64,000 nucleotides of DNA from Druceiella hillmani (taxonomy: Eukaryota; Arthropoda; Insecta; Lepidoptera; Hepialidae), in contig JAYKKI010000032.1 of NCBI GenBank assembly GCA_039881145.1, forward strand, positions 13,596,501-13,660,500. The letters are read 5' to 3'. Under the pieces are notes generated by a model that saw only the letters and a list, made by a program, of their open reading frames with translations, searched no databases and had not been told where the DNA came from. Numbering within the stretch: position 1 is the first letter of the stretch; each line of letters opens with the position of its first letter. Positions 50,546 through 61,415 of the stretch are shown here, in pieces. Both the position numbers and the translations under genes were made by a program.

Positions 50546-51193
50546 ACTCATACCACGCGTCTTCAATTTCTTCACTTTCCCCCACTAAATCGAACGTTAC
50601 CTTGAATTATCATGCAATTAGTGTTGTCGTTTATACTAACTACGGTTGAAATTGTCACGTATGCGTGAGATTCTTTTGACAATGAATTCGCAGGTAGTTT
50701 CCAATGTCTTTTGCACTTAATTAGTGGTTTACTTGTTCCCATAATTAATAGCCTGTCCTTTATTTGACCGATAATATATTTACTCAGTAAAATTGTGTTT
50801 ATACAGTAATAAAGTTACATAAAAGTTATTTAGTATTATTAGTCATTTTAAATCATTATTCCAATAACCTTGGTTATTTTTCGAAGTTTTTTAGCCAGTT
50901 TTGGTCAAAACTAAACATTATTTTTGAAATAATAAATAAAAATGGATATGGGGGTTGGACCGTGCCACCGAAACAAATTCTTTCTGTCGTTCGTTTTTAA
51001 TTTAAATATCATTTATCATACATAATGTGTTAAATATACATAAAGATCGTGCGTGAGTTGATTTGGTAAGAAAAATTGATTTTAGTACTGATAGATGTTT
51101 CCGGCTGATGTACCTAAATTGATAAAAATCCTTTCCCATTTTTTCAGAATTTTTTTCATTTGCTGCGCTTTTTTATGTATTATTGACTTTCGA
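50546..51193. other. AT-rich non-coding DNA, nothing recognised
   Basis: No feature was supported. Confidence 0.5.
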
Positions 51194-51338
51194 TATTAAG
51201 TGATTAGTTATATAATAAAAACTGACGTGAATCCAAAAAATCTGACGAAATGAAAAAGACGCGTGAAGTAGAGATGCGCTATTGTATAATATTTTTTTTT
51301 TTAAATTGTCAATTTATATACAAACTAACCTTAATAAT
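51194..51338 (+). repeat. Dispersed repeat, copy 2 of 2 (about 145 bp)
   Basis: Partner of 47500-47643 in the same orientation, 3.7 kb away, differing at about six positions. Shared limits TATTAAGTG and AACCTTAATAATT define the element. Confidence 0.85.
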
Positions 51339-51616
51339 TTTTAAAAAGAATTTCTTTGGATTTGAAAAATTACGATAGCAATTAAAAAGGAGGAATATCA
51401 CTTTAAAGTTCACTGTTTCTCAAACGAAGGTTAAAAACATTGTCCATACCATTGGACGTGTAATTAAACAAGTTCACTATGAAACAAAGTGTGTCAAAAT
51501 TTAGGTGCGAGGGGATAGTACTCGTTTCTAATTGGTTAACGCAGTGTACACATTTTATTGTAATTGATCAGCGGACACGCCAATCACGTGTTCGTTAAAT
51601 CATAAATGTCCGTGTT
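51339..51616. other. AT-rich non-coding DNA, nothing recognised
   Basis: No feature was supported. Confidence 0.5.
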
Positions 51617-51659
51617 AATAGTTTATCGATATTGTCACAGACAATATCGATAAACTATT
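51617..51659. repeat. Perfect 20-bp hairpin, 3-nt loop
   Basis: AATAGTTTATCGATATTGTC (51617-51636), loop ACA, then its exact inverse (51640-51659). Such a tight, flawless cruciform is unstable over time and should be recent. Confidence 0.95.
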
Positions 51660-51764
51660 GTTCCATAGTATTTATTTACAGAGCTCGTACTATCTCAATA
51701 TTGAAGATGATTTTTTATAATGTGTAGTTTGGTCTTTAAACTTGGTTCAACTAATATTAAAAGT

Positions 51765-51902
51765 AATTTTAATGTACTTGAAAACATTCTATGCAAAAAA
51801 AATACCAATTTAATTATTAATTTTTTGGCAACTTTAAAGTGGCCAAAAAATTAATAATTAAATTGATATTTTTTTTTGCATAGAATGTTTTCAATTAAAA
51901 TT
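51765..51902. repeat. Roughly 60-bp inverted repeat, 12-nt loop
   Basis: 51765-51829 and 51842-51902 are inverses, with a near-perfect inner part (TGAAAACATTCTATGCAAAA... and TTAATTATTAATTTTTTGGC). One base change plus small length differences in the A-run and the outer arm separate the copies. No open frame and no evident duplication; a tiny foldback element or a template-switch product. Confidence 0.9.
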
Positions 51903-53069
51903 ATAAAGATGAGTTAAATATCTTCTTTTACTTCTATTTGGTATTAAGGGCCAAATAAAAAAAATCGTCATCATAAACCTGTGTGGACTAATTTTGTAGG
52001 GTCGATGAATATAAAATTCCAATGTGTAGGCAAAACTAAATCATACAAACTTAAGTTTAATTCAAGTAAAAAAGTCTCCTAATGAATAATAAAAAAAAAA
52101 TAAAACAGAAAATTAAAATTTTTTCTGACGATTAACCATTCTATATTTAAAAAGTATAAATGCTTCCAAGAAATATTTTAAGAATAATTATTTTCTAATA
52201 CATTAGTACACAATACTGTCATTCCATTTTAGTGACTCAATACTTTAGTGCATTTATATAATGTACATAATTGAAAATATATATGATCGGTATAATGTAA
52301 AGCATAAATGGTTCTATTATGTATGCGTAAATTTACATGTATTCTTGGGCAGTTATTAAAAAAATAATGTTTTTTTTAAATTATCCACATTAAAGAGTAG
52401 TTAACTAATGGATAAGTTATAAGTGGGAACCATATTTTTTAAATTATGGATACCATTAATGTGTTTTCAGCAGTCGAAGTCATAGTGTTATGCGATAGTG
52501 ATAGACAAGGCATACTGTGTCGTGTGAAAAGTATATTATATATGACCTTGGTATAAAGTCACGTATATCCTGCATCTCTTTCTTAGAGTATTCATTATTT
52601 AAATAATTTTAAAATTTAAATTCTTGTAAAACTGCACTCATTTGTGAAATATTAAAAATTAATTACCTTTAATCGTATTAACATATGAAGCAAGTGAAAT
52701 ATCTTTAACGGATTTTTTTTTCTTCGTTTTCGACCTAACTTTTATATATAAAAATTGCGAATACCATTTTCCTAGGCGGAATATTGTCATAGGGTGACAG
52801 AAAAAAACGTACCTAAAGGTGAATTAATCTGATAACAAGAGGAAATACGGTATGAAATATCCAGTGCCTTTTAAGATTCTGGGTTACCTTCATATGACCA
52901 TGAACACTCACAATTAAATTTATTTGATCCTATTTTAAATGCTTACTCTGGAAAGACAAATCCTTGTAGGAAAATATTTTAATGCATGTCTACATCGTAC
53001 AAAAAAGTTCAACAAACTATATCACTGTAGAAGGTGGTCAACTTGGCTATAGATCAAAAGCTTTTAATT
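51903..53069. other. AT-rich non-coding DNA, nothing recognised
   Basis: No gene or repeat was supported over about 1.2 kb. Confidence 0.5.
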
Positions 53070-53312
53070 CTAAGTAACAAAAAGTCGAAACGGCTCAAAA
53101 AATAATTTCCTACTATTCTGTAACATAAAGTGTTCACAAAATATAAAATGTCCTTTGGTATAAAATGTTAACGAAGCGTGGATACCGAAATGATTTTTCG
53201 AATCTTTTGTTTTATAAACCAATGTAACTGCTGAATCTAATGACGAAATTAAAAATCCTCCATTTGACGCTAATTCCAACTTTATTATTAATAGAGATGA
53301 AATTAACGTCAA
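53070..53312 (-). pseudogene. Possible C-terminal remnant of a THAP/P-type transposase
   Basis: 80-codon minus-strand frame. Residues LELASNGGFLISSLDSAVTLV resemble the SNRGGLxxPS segment near the C-terminus of P-element/THAP9-type transposases. It lies downstream, in the same orientation, of the THAP domain at 54009-54477, the order expected for such a protein. However, only about 700 bp separate them, much of it another repeat, so most of the protein would be missing. The similarity is short and remembered, hence the low confidence. Confidence 0.2.
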
Positions 53313-53394
53313 ACCTGACGCGATTACTCTACATATTTATGATATGAAATTCATAATTATAAATTTTATAATTTTATATATGTAAATGTAACTT

Positions 53395-53645
53395 GATGTA
53401 CGGGACTTCGTCCACGTGGCATTATGCAAAGCAAAACTGACCGAGACATAGTTGATAAGTAATATTGTTTCTTAATTTTTTCCGTATCTCCAGGATTTTT
53501 CCAAAATCCTTATGGGTTCTTAGCAGTCGCTTGGGTCATGAAGGCTATCTCTGTTTTAAATTTCAGCCCGATACATCCCGTGATACAAGATGTACATTGT
53601 TCAGTGGCGAAAGTAATTCATTTACAAAATAATAGTTGATACTAA
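53395..53645 (-). mobile_element. Eroded Helitron-like non-autonomous repeat
   Basis: Minus-strand reading gives TTTCGCCACTGAACAATG, then CGGGATGTATCGGGCTGAAA, then GAGATAGCCTTCATG. The end CCACGTGGACGAAGTCCCGT (at 53399-53418) is the familiar GGACGAAGTCGCGGGC terminus of widespread arthropod repeats. It is related in architecture to 42150-42540 but in opposite orientation. Boundaries are approximate. Confidence 0.45.
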
Positions 53646-54008
53646 ACATATTAACAGATATATAATAAATATAAAATAAATAAAAAATTATATAAATTGA
53701 AAAACAAAATATTAGATTGAATTTCAATTGAAAAATATGTTCTATATTTTTGGTTAAAAATTCTACTTCGCCATTTAATGATTTTGAGTGTCAAATTTTA
53801 GTCACTTATAAGTAAGATTCTGTGAAAATATTAAATATAAGCAGACTTGTGTATCTTTTAGTATTCAACTTTTTTATAATCATTTTATATATGCATGAAT
53901 GGTTTTAATTAATGAAACTACACATTGAAAAGTATTTCACGCCGTTGTCAAAGAGTATTAAATGTTTGTGACACAATGAATCTAGTTATTTAATGTACGC
54001 AAGGTTAG

Positions 54009-54286
54009 TTATTTATAAGTGCCACTCGTATTTTTCTGAATGGTAGTAGAAATGTACCATAATTTACTTACATATGATAGCAATAATAATGCGAGAATTG
54101 CAGTTGGAAAAATTTTTCTCCGTTTATTTTTGCTTACATTAAAGAAATCATCGGTAAAATGCTTTGAGCAGATACAGCTATATTTTATGAATATCCAATT
54201 TTCCGATCGCTTAGCAGCTTCTATCCATTTAATTTTCATATTTGGGTCCTTTGGGAATCCATGCAAACAATCAATAATGATTAACA
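54009..54286 (-). CDS. THAP zinc-finger domain, main exon (fragment)
   Basis: Minus-strand frame of about 92 codons, open throughout. It contains HGFPKDP (conserved Phe-Pro), KWIEAAKR (conserved Trp), CSKHFTDDFF (third Cys and His of the C2CH zinc site, near 54160-54170) and RRKIFPTAI at the AVPTIF-like end. THAP domains bind DNA and occur in host transcription factors and in P-element transposases. The frame has no ATG. Its first in-frame base follows a possible AG acceptor at 54287-54288, joining in frame to the CxxC piece at 54411-54477. The first Cys pair and the final Cys-His are then 45 residues apart, within the family range. No stop interrupts the domain, unlike the other fossils here. 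Downstream exons were not found. Confidence 0.6.
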
Positions 54287-54410
54287 CTCAATATAGTTAT
54301 CCAAGCGACACATTTTTCTCTTTAAAACTACATTTTATTTTGAAATTACTTACATGCACCCTTTCCAAATTTGCAATAACTAAACTTTTATAGTAAATAT
54401 AGAAAATTAC

Positions 54411-54477
54411 CTTGATATATTTTTGACGAACAATGAAGACATCGTTGCAATGTGGCTTCAAATTTTTCACTTTTCGT
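54411..54477 (-). CDS. THAP domain, first Cys pair (possible upstream exon)
   Basis: Minus-strand frame ending CLHCSSKIYQ, followed by GTAATT (54405-54410), a good splice donor. CLHC supplies the CxxC half of the THAP zinc site missing from the main exon. Excising 54287-54410 (124 nt, GT...AG) joins the two in frame. The frame is open back to a stop at 54478-54480 but contains no ATG. Translation must therefore begin in an earlier exon, or the start has been lost. The acceptor lacks a strong pyrimidine tract. Confidence 0.45.
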
Positions 54478-54480
54478 TTA

Positions 54481-56195
54481 TAACTGTAATAACATTTATC
54501 GATAAAACGTAGACACTCAGTTTACACCTCACTAATGTCGTACGAAGTAAATGTCAGTTTCCATTACAAGTAATTTATAAAAAATTTTAAAGATATAATA
54601 TAAATGTTACATACTTACAAATGTCATGCCATCTTTTTCTAAATGTAATGTACCACTATGACTTTTGTATAAATTAATTGCACAATTTGGCATTTTGTGA
54701 CACAATGCATTCGTGACTGTGACCTATATGCAACTGTCGAATTTTATTTTTCAAAAATAGAGCATATGTCTGATTTTATCAACGAACGCTTGACAGGATT
54801 GTCCAAGTATAAACACATCCACGTTACGTTAATAGGTATGTCGTTAAAAATGACGAATGGTAAATAAAACACAATTTCCTTTTAAATTAATACATTAAAT
54901 TGTGAGTTGTAACATAATTTTTTTAAAATTTATTCCTACATAAAAATTAAGGTTCTCGTCGTCAAGAAAATTGTTTGCGTTTTTTGCATATTTTCCTGAA
55001 AAATCGATTGCAAATATTTTTAAAACTGTGGAAACTCTGAGGCTGTGACCTTTTTTTAGGGAAGGACGGACAGACTCGATTAATTTAGAAAGGTATAAAC
55101 AAATAGTTCGCTACAAAAACATAACTTGTGTATTATTTTTTTAATGAAATAAATCTTTAGCAACCTTTATCCTGAGCAATAGTTAATACAAGTTTTCTTT
55201 AGATTGAAAATTATTAAATGTGAAAAATGTTCTTTTAACACGATGAAAAAAAATTTTTTTTTCAATTTATTTTTAATAATTGATATTAATTAGACTAAAA
55301 TAATACTCAGGCCTCCTTTTCTGTTGCACATCTCAACTTTCCTGAAATTGACGATAACATCCATCGTACAAAAAGAAGCAGGAGAACGTGTTAATTGTTA
55401 ATACAGTCCAAACATTTTGTTCCAACATTCTGGAAAGAGTTTGGACTTAGATTATGATCTTACTGGTTCACAAAAGGTCTAATTTATTTTAGGTTTAGCT
55501 AATCTTAAGCATAAATTTAGAAGGATTGGTTGTTATTCGATAATTGACATCAAAATAATACTTCCGAGTAATATAAAGGAATTTATGTTATTGGATTAAA
55601 TTGTAGCAAAATAAGAAATGTTAATAAATTTGAAAACAGAAATCAATTTCAATATACTATATAACTTTTCATCAGTTTTCAATTAGACAATGTAAACAGT
55701 CGTGGTGGGATTTCGAAAAGAAAAAAAATTGTATCACAGATTCATTATATAGTGGAGAATATAAAAACTTGGAAGCGGTGTAAATGGGGAAAAAGCAATA
55801 TTTTGATTCACGTCACGTAACAGAGTCACGCGATTTTTCTTGTCACGTTTAGTGACGACCTAATAATCAAAAGAGTAGATTGCGCATTGTTGCAAAGGTA
55901 AATATTCCCTATTCGTAAAGGCAAATGGAACGTCTGTTTTTTATGATATTTCTTGTATAATCTTTTCAAATGTGACGTCGATTTGAACAATGGTAAGAAA
56001 AATCTGAAATCACTAAATGTTTAGTTTACTAATCACATAAATGAAAACTCCCGTATTTCAAGTGAGTGAAAGCGTTTGTGAATTTTTAACAAGTCTACCA
56101 TGATAACTACAGGTAATTATGGACAGCTAGGAATTTCAATGGATTAAGGAGTAATTTTTGTTTATTTTTGAATTATAATTGCTGTCAATGTTAGG

Positions 56196-56197
<2 letters not shown>
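54481..56197. other. AT-rich non-coding DNA
   Basis: Nothing supported except a 9-bp inverse AGTCCAAAC/GTTTGGACT at 55405-55447. Upstream exons of the THAP gene might lie here but were not recognised. Confidence 0.5.

Positions 56198-56264
<67 letters not shown>
56198..56264. repeat. (TA)n microsatellite
   Basis: 67 bp of uninterrupted TA. Confidence 0.95.
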
Positions 56265-56268
<4 letters not shown>

Positions 56269-56910
56269 GCCTTAATGACCGATTACTCTTAATAATACTT
56301 GTTTTATTTGATCTTTTGTTTAAGCGTAAGCGTGCAGTGACCCCTTTAATATTTACAAAAGATTTTATACGTGACTTATTTGTTAATGTTTTACAAATTT
56401 TCATTAATCATGCTATCTACACTTCATCAATGCTTTATCTTTTACATGTTTCTCGATAACTATTTTCTGTGGGTACAACTTTCAAAATCATTTAATTTCC
56501 TTTTATAGTCCTTTTATATTAACCCAAATCCATAAATTTCTAGTTACCACTCAGTTTTTAAAATCCTTTTGTTGTTCGTCATTCATTTACTAGTATCACA
56601 TCTTCTAACTACTATGTGGGTACTTACATTTCTTACATACTTTAATATGGTAAGATATGCGGCAATAATCTCGGTCCTGATAGATTTTACCAGCTTTCTT
56701 TCCTTCTATTATGTCTTCATAATTACTTATAATGGTTTTCCCTTTCTAAACATCGGATTACGATGTTTTTATTTTTTATTAAAAACTATATTTAATGCAA
56801 CGATGTTTTATACAATATTTTAAGTGTATATTTAAAATTCACCAAGTGTATTTTATGATTTATTATTAATCTTTATTCAGAGCATCTCAACAAACTTTTC
56901 ATGGCAACTA
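56265..56910. other. AT-rich non-coding DNA
   Basis: The 84-codon frame at 56569-56823 is very hydrophobic (Phe/Leu/Ile-rich) because the strand is T-rich. No evidence of a gene. Confidence 0.5.
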
Positions 56911-57355
56911 TTTTATTTTTACGCACGTAATGTACGTAACTATGTTTTCATTTAACACTAGGTTTTTCCTCTGTTAATTGCATACCGCGTCATCTCTTAG
57001 TATAACGAGATGAGGTTCACTCTATTATTGTTCAAACTACTCAAGGGAATATACCTCGACGGTTTATTTAATACATTTATTGCAAAGCGATAACTTGTTT
57101 AAAATCTATGTAATGTATGTAGGTATGTAGGTATGTCCTTCTAATAAAATTTTTATAAGTTATTATTTTTACACACGTAACGTACGTACCTATGAATTCA
57201 TTTAGCACTAGGTTTTCCGTCTGTTAATTGCATACCGCGCCATCGCTTAATATGATGAGACGAGGTTTATTCTATTTTTATCCAACGTGCTCAAGCGAAT
57301 GTAGCTCGATGCTTTATTTAATATATTTATTGTAAAGGGCAAACTTAGATAAAAT
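56911..57355. repeat. 250-bp tandem duplication
   Basis: TTTTTACGCACGTAATGTACGT near 56915 is repeated near 57165 as TTTTTACACACGTAACGTACGT. The shared string continues through TCTGTTAATTGCATACCGCG, GATGAG/ATGAGACGAGGTT and CTCGA...TTTATTTAAT. Copies have diverged by perhaps 15-20 percent. Confidence 0.85.
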
Positions 57356-57659
57356 AGTTGCAGTCAGCCCTCTCATAAATTTTTTTAAACGATTATTAAA
57401 AATATTTACTTTTATTTTTCTTCTTAATATAACCAGGTGCTTCTTCATGCTCACTAATCCTGGCCAACACATTTTGCTTCACTTCAAGTCTGGCCGGTGC
57501 TCTTTAATTTCGCCAGTCCACCACTAGTTTTGCCTTGGATGGTGACGCTTCGTCTTTCCTTAAATATTCCAATCTAAAGTATTTTCTGGGATAACTTTGA
57601 ACCGTTTCGCTTCTGAACGGCTAATCCATTTTCACTTGATTTAGTGCTCAGTCGGCACT
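57356..57659. other. Moderately GC-richer unclassified DNA
   Basis: Segment with TGGCCAACACATTTTGC, TCTGGCCGGTGCTC and TTTGCCTTGGATGGTGACGC lies between two tandem families. It looks like part of an old mobile or satellite region, but no domain was recognised. Confidence 0.35.
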
Positions 57660-58570
57660 TCCTTGCATCGTCCTTGCATCGTAAAAAATCAAATGTTTAA
57701 TACAAGTTTCTTTAGAACAATTTCCATCGAGAATGAGTGGCGTTTTCAACAAGTGCTTACTATTTTTTCAGTGCACTGTGCCGCTTGTCTATCCACAAGA
57801 ATTTTCTATTTTTAATTGATGCTCGCTGGAAAATGCACCCCATTTTCCAGTGATATAGTAAAAATAATCGTGATTATTTACGCTCGACGTAAATGAAACA
57901 CTAATTCAACCATAAACTAAAATTGTTGCACTTTTTATTTTTCAAACTGTATTACTTTAACGATAATAAAATAAATTTAAAATAATCAAAGTCAAATATA
58001 CGTGTTGTTCTCTGCTTGCGCGTGCGTTTATTTTCCTGCTCAGTTTTTTACTGCCTGTCACGTATCCACTGTCGTTCATTTCACACTACACGCTGCCTAA
58101 CCTCGAAATCAGTGACGTAGTAGCTATGTTCGTGATTGACTACGCTCGTAGTTATTGAAACATTACTTTGAATCACAAATTATAATCTTATTAGTGATCA
58201 GTACAACGATAATTACGTTAATTAAGAACAACCAGAGACGGAAATGCACGGTGTTCTCAGCGTGCGCATGGGAATATTTCCCTGCTCAGTCCCGATCGTC
58301 CTTCCGCAAAAACTGTCACATACCCATTATCGCTTGATTCACACTGCAGATCGATCACCCCTGAATGCAATGAAGTACATTGTTAGTGATTCACTACGCT
58401 CGACCAACAATACTTATAACCACAAATTATAATTTTCACACCGTATCACTGTATTGAAAATAAAATTAATTTAGAACAATTAGTATTAAGACCGCGTGGT
58501 TTACTTAGCATGCTCGTGCAATTATTTCCTTGCTCAATCCTGCTCTTTTGTCCGCATGAACTATTCCCAT
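57660..58570. repeat. Degenerate satellite-like array, unit about 250 bp
   Basis: Markers recur at regular distance. ACGCTCG at 57880, 58142 and 58395; CAYAAAYTAWAAT at 57911, 58174 and 58421; TTCCYTGCTCA near 58040, 58270 and 58530. About three and a half units are present, each rich in CpG relative to the flanks and strongly diverged. The two short frames at 58155-58432 fall inside units and are not genes. Confidence 0.75.
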
Positions 58571-58980
58571 CTTCCACCTAGGTTTTCTCAAGACCTTTCT
58601 TGGGACTCGTAACGACCCACCTCATACAAACGACGGGACCATCTAAGGTTCCCTAATAGTGTCACGTATCTACAGTCTCAGCTCTAACACCCAACAGGGT
58701 TAGAGTCTGTTCCTTCTGAATGAATCATTTAAGATCTATGTTTATTCAAGAACATATTTAATGAACGCTTTAAATGATTCAAAGATCGGTCCACTCAACC
58801 AAGTCTCGGTGCCTAAAGATACCACGTTCTAAGTTTACGCGTGATTGTACGTTACTGTTTAGACACATGCTCTCTAACAAAATTCTACGCGCATCGTCGC
58901 GCTTACTGCAGTGAAATAAAATATGACTCATGTCCTGCCTCTCAAATCCGCAGGTACTGGGCTATCTCGAAGTCTTTTAT
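58571..58980. other. GC-richer unclassified DNA after the satellite array
   Basis: Contains CTCTAACACCC-AACA-GGGTTAGAG (bulged hairpin near 58685-58710) and an inverse GAATCATTTA/TTAAATGATTC around 58720-58780. Composition and hairpins suggest repeat-derived DNA, possibly the same region as the satellite; not identified. Confidence 0.35.
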
Positions 58981-59440
58981 AGATACATATCTTTTCGGGC
59001 TAAGATATTCGGAGCAGTGATTAATTCATTTTTTATACCATAATAACAACTTCTTGAAATATTTGTATCATAAAGGTAAAATATATGCTATTGTTTTTGC
59101 TTTTTATTACTGATACATGAGTAAATATGTAAAAATGGTCATTTTCAAAATTAAACATACAATTACTTATTTTCAGATCGAATAGATTACAACTGATATT
59201 TGGAAATAAATTCAACTTGCTGCTTCTTGCTTTCTGGGGATTCATATCTCAAAAGAAAAAAAAACGCAACGAAAATAGTTATAATGACTCAAAAATAATT
59301 TTTTTTTTAATTTTATGTTAAATAGTTCAAAAAATAACTTTAAAAATGTCCTCAAAAATATGGAGCCAATCTAAAAATCAGGAAAAAACGTATACGCAAG
59401 ACTTCTACAATTGTTTTAAATCTCTGAAAGTTTTTTTTAT
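58981..59440. other. AT-rich non-coding DNA, nothing recognised
   Basis: The frame at 59033-59245 (minus) has no domain. Confidence 0.5.
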
Positions 59441-59456
59441 TAGGGTCGCGACCCTA
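59441..59456. repeat. 16-bp perfect GC-centred palindrome
   Basis: TAGGGTCGCGACCCTA is fully self-complementary, and its GGGTCGCGACCC core is improbable in this AT-rich sequence. It could bind a dimeric protein; nothing else supports that. Confidence 0.85.
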
Positions 59457-59807
59457 TAGCAATTGCTCTAAATCTCATAGTGTTTGAGGAAATCGTGATT
59501 TTTAGGCCTGTGGAAGATATGTTAGGCAATATACTTAGATAGTGAAAAATAATATAAATACTTTGTACTCTAAATGTTTACATGTACTTTTATATTTATG
59601 AAATTCTCATAGAACGAGTTTTACTCTTACTCAACAAATGTTATGCTTCCATTAAAACAATAGTTGTTCAATCAATGTATTCAAAGAAAATGTTAGAGTA
59701 TAAATACAAATCACTTCGGATTTGTTTCTATACATGTACATATGTGTGCTTTAAAATGTTTTTTCCAAAGTATGAAAAAAGCATCCTATTGACAACGCGC
59801 TTTTTAC

Positions 59808-59854
59808 TTGATAGTTGTCAGTAGAACAAATAAAACGGTACTGACAACTATCAA
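59808..59854. repeat. Perfect 16-bp hairpin, 15-nt loop
   Basis: TTGATAGTTGTCAGTA (59808-59823) is exactly inverted at 59839-59854. Confidence 0.9.
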
Positions 59855-61187
59855 ATGTCGGCTAAAATTCTATAAAAACTAAAGAAGACTAATTGGATTA
59901 AAATCGATAAATTGATTTCTATTTGAATTGGTCCACAGATTGTACCCATTGTTTTTAGTTACAATCGGAAAAGAGTTTCCGAAATAAAACATGTAACTGA
60001 ATATTTTGCTTACCTGTGATTGCTGAATCACTGTTATTCTATTATATACAATCATGATGCTTTTAAATCAGTTGTCATAAAAAAATTGTTCGTTTTTCTA
60101 ACAAATAATAAATTAACTTTAAATATAAATTTCAAATGTTGCTATCTAAAGATTCTGCCTGACTTTACTCCAAACTGCTCGCTACGAAGATATTACATTT
60201 AAAAGATCTCCGATATGGTAATATAAAACTTTTTTCATACGATACCAAAAGAAACACTTTGTAGTTAATGAATCATTTTTATTTTACATCACAGAGAGAG
60301 GGAATATACAAGACTAAATTCCAGTATCCAATATCTTGTCAACTCGAAATGATGATTTTGATATGCTATCTGGGTTTTCCAGGAAACTTAATGGAGATTT
60401 CTCGCTCGGAGCGGAACATCACGGTTTGAAAAGGAACAACGAGAATCAACGTTTTTTGTCCGCTACAATTATTTTTGCCAACAAAATGTTTCTTTTCTTT
60501 CTCACCAAAATTTGCTTTAATTACATTTCATATTACAGTTGGTACCAAGACTTTTACATATTGATGTCCTACTTTTACATTATCGCAGCCATCCACATGG
60601 AATAGCTCGCGTGGTAACTTCACATTTGTGCTGTAGGTTTATCTGCACGACCCACTTTACGGCGTATTAGTTTTCTACTTGCTGCACACAAAACGTGACC
60701 TTGCTTCGATACGTTTATTTTACCGTTCACAATTTTCTCGATTTCTGGAAATGCACAATAAAAGAAATTGATTTAGTTTCCTGTCATCACTTATCGAGTT
60801 GATAATTATATTGTGTTCAAGTTATATCTTAAATGTCTAAAATAACTTTTTAATGATATTGAGTTGCTTAGGAAATTAATAGGCTAAAATGGTATCGATT
60901 TAAAACTTGAAAGAGCTGTTTTAAGTATATTTTTCTTGTGTTTCAAAAATAATGTTTTGATAATCCTTGATTCTCGAACAATGTTTTCATGTAATTTATA
61001 GTTTATGTGAAAAGTTACTTAAATTATTTAAAGAATCGTTAACGTACTTTAAATTAACGAGAGGAGTCATTATACTGAAGTTATTTTAAGTAGATTCGCA
61101 GTACTTTTAGTAAATGGAAAAAAAGTGGTTTCGGGTACTGCTCCCATGCGAAACACAAAGAATAATATAGGATGTGAAATACATTAT
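59855..61187. other. AT-rich non-coding DNA with a moderately GC-richer patch
   Basis: 60340-60720 contains GGAGCGGAACATCACGG and CTGCACGACCCACTTTACGG and may be a decayed transposon (frame 60336-60605 plus reverse-strand pieces). No motif could be matched with confidence. Confidence 0.4.
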
Positions 61188-61415
61188 ATTTTGAGGAACG
61201 CCTTGTAATTTTAGGACAAAATTATCTTGTTTTTTGAGCAACATCTCGTTTTTTGAGAGCTGAATTACTTTGTCATTTGAGGCACACCTCGTCTTTTCAG
61301 GACATAATTAACTTATTTTTTGACGAACACCTCGTTTTTAAAGCATAGAATTACTTAATAATAGTAATCGCTTGTTTCTTGAGGACAGAATTATATTATA
61401 TTTTAAAGACAATAC
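61188..61415. repeat. Degenerate tandem repeat, unit about 43 bp, five copies
   Basis: Recurring consensus: TTTTTTGAGGAACACCTCGT followed by TTTTTTGAGGACAGAATTAC. Starts are near 61188, 61230, 61273, 61315 and 61357, with many substitutions between units. Confidence 0.8.

Noticed and set aside
56569..56823. 84-residue hydrophobic membrane protein
   Set aside because: A T-rich strand gives Phe/Leu/Ile-rich translation by chance; no other support.
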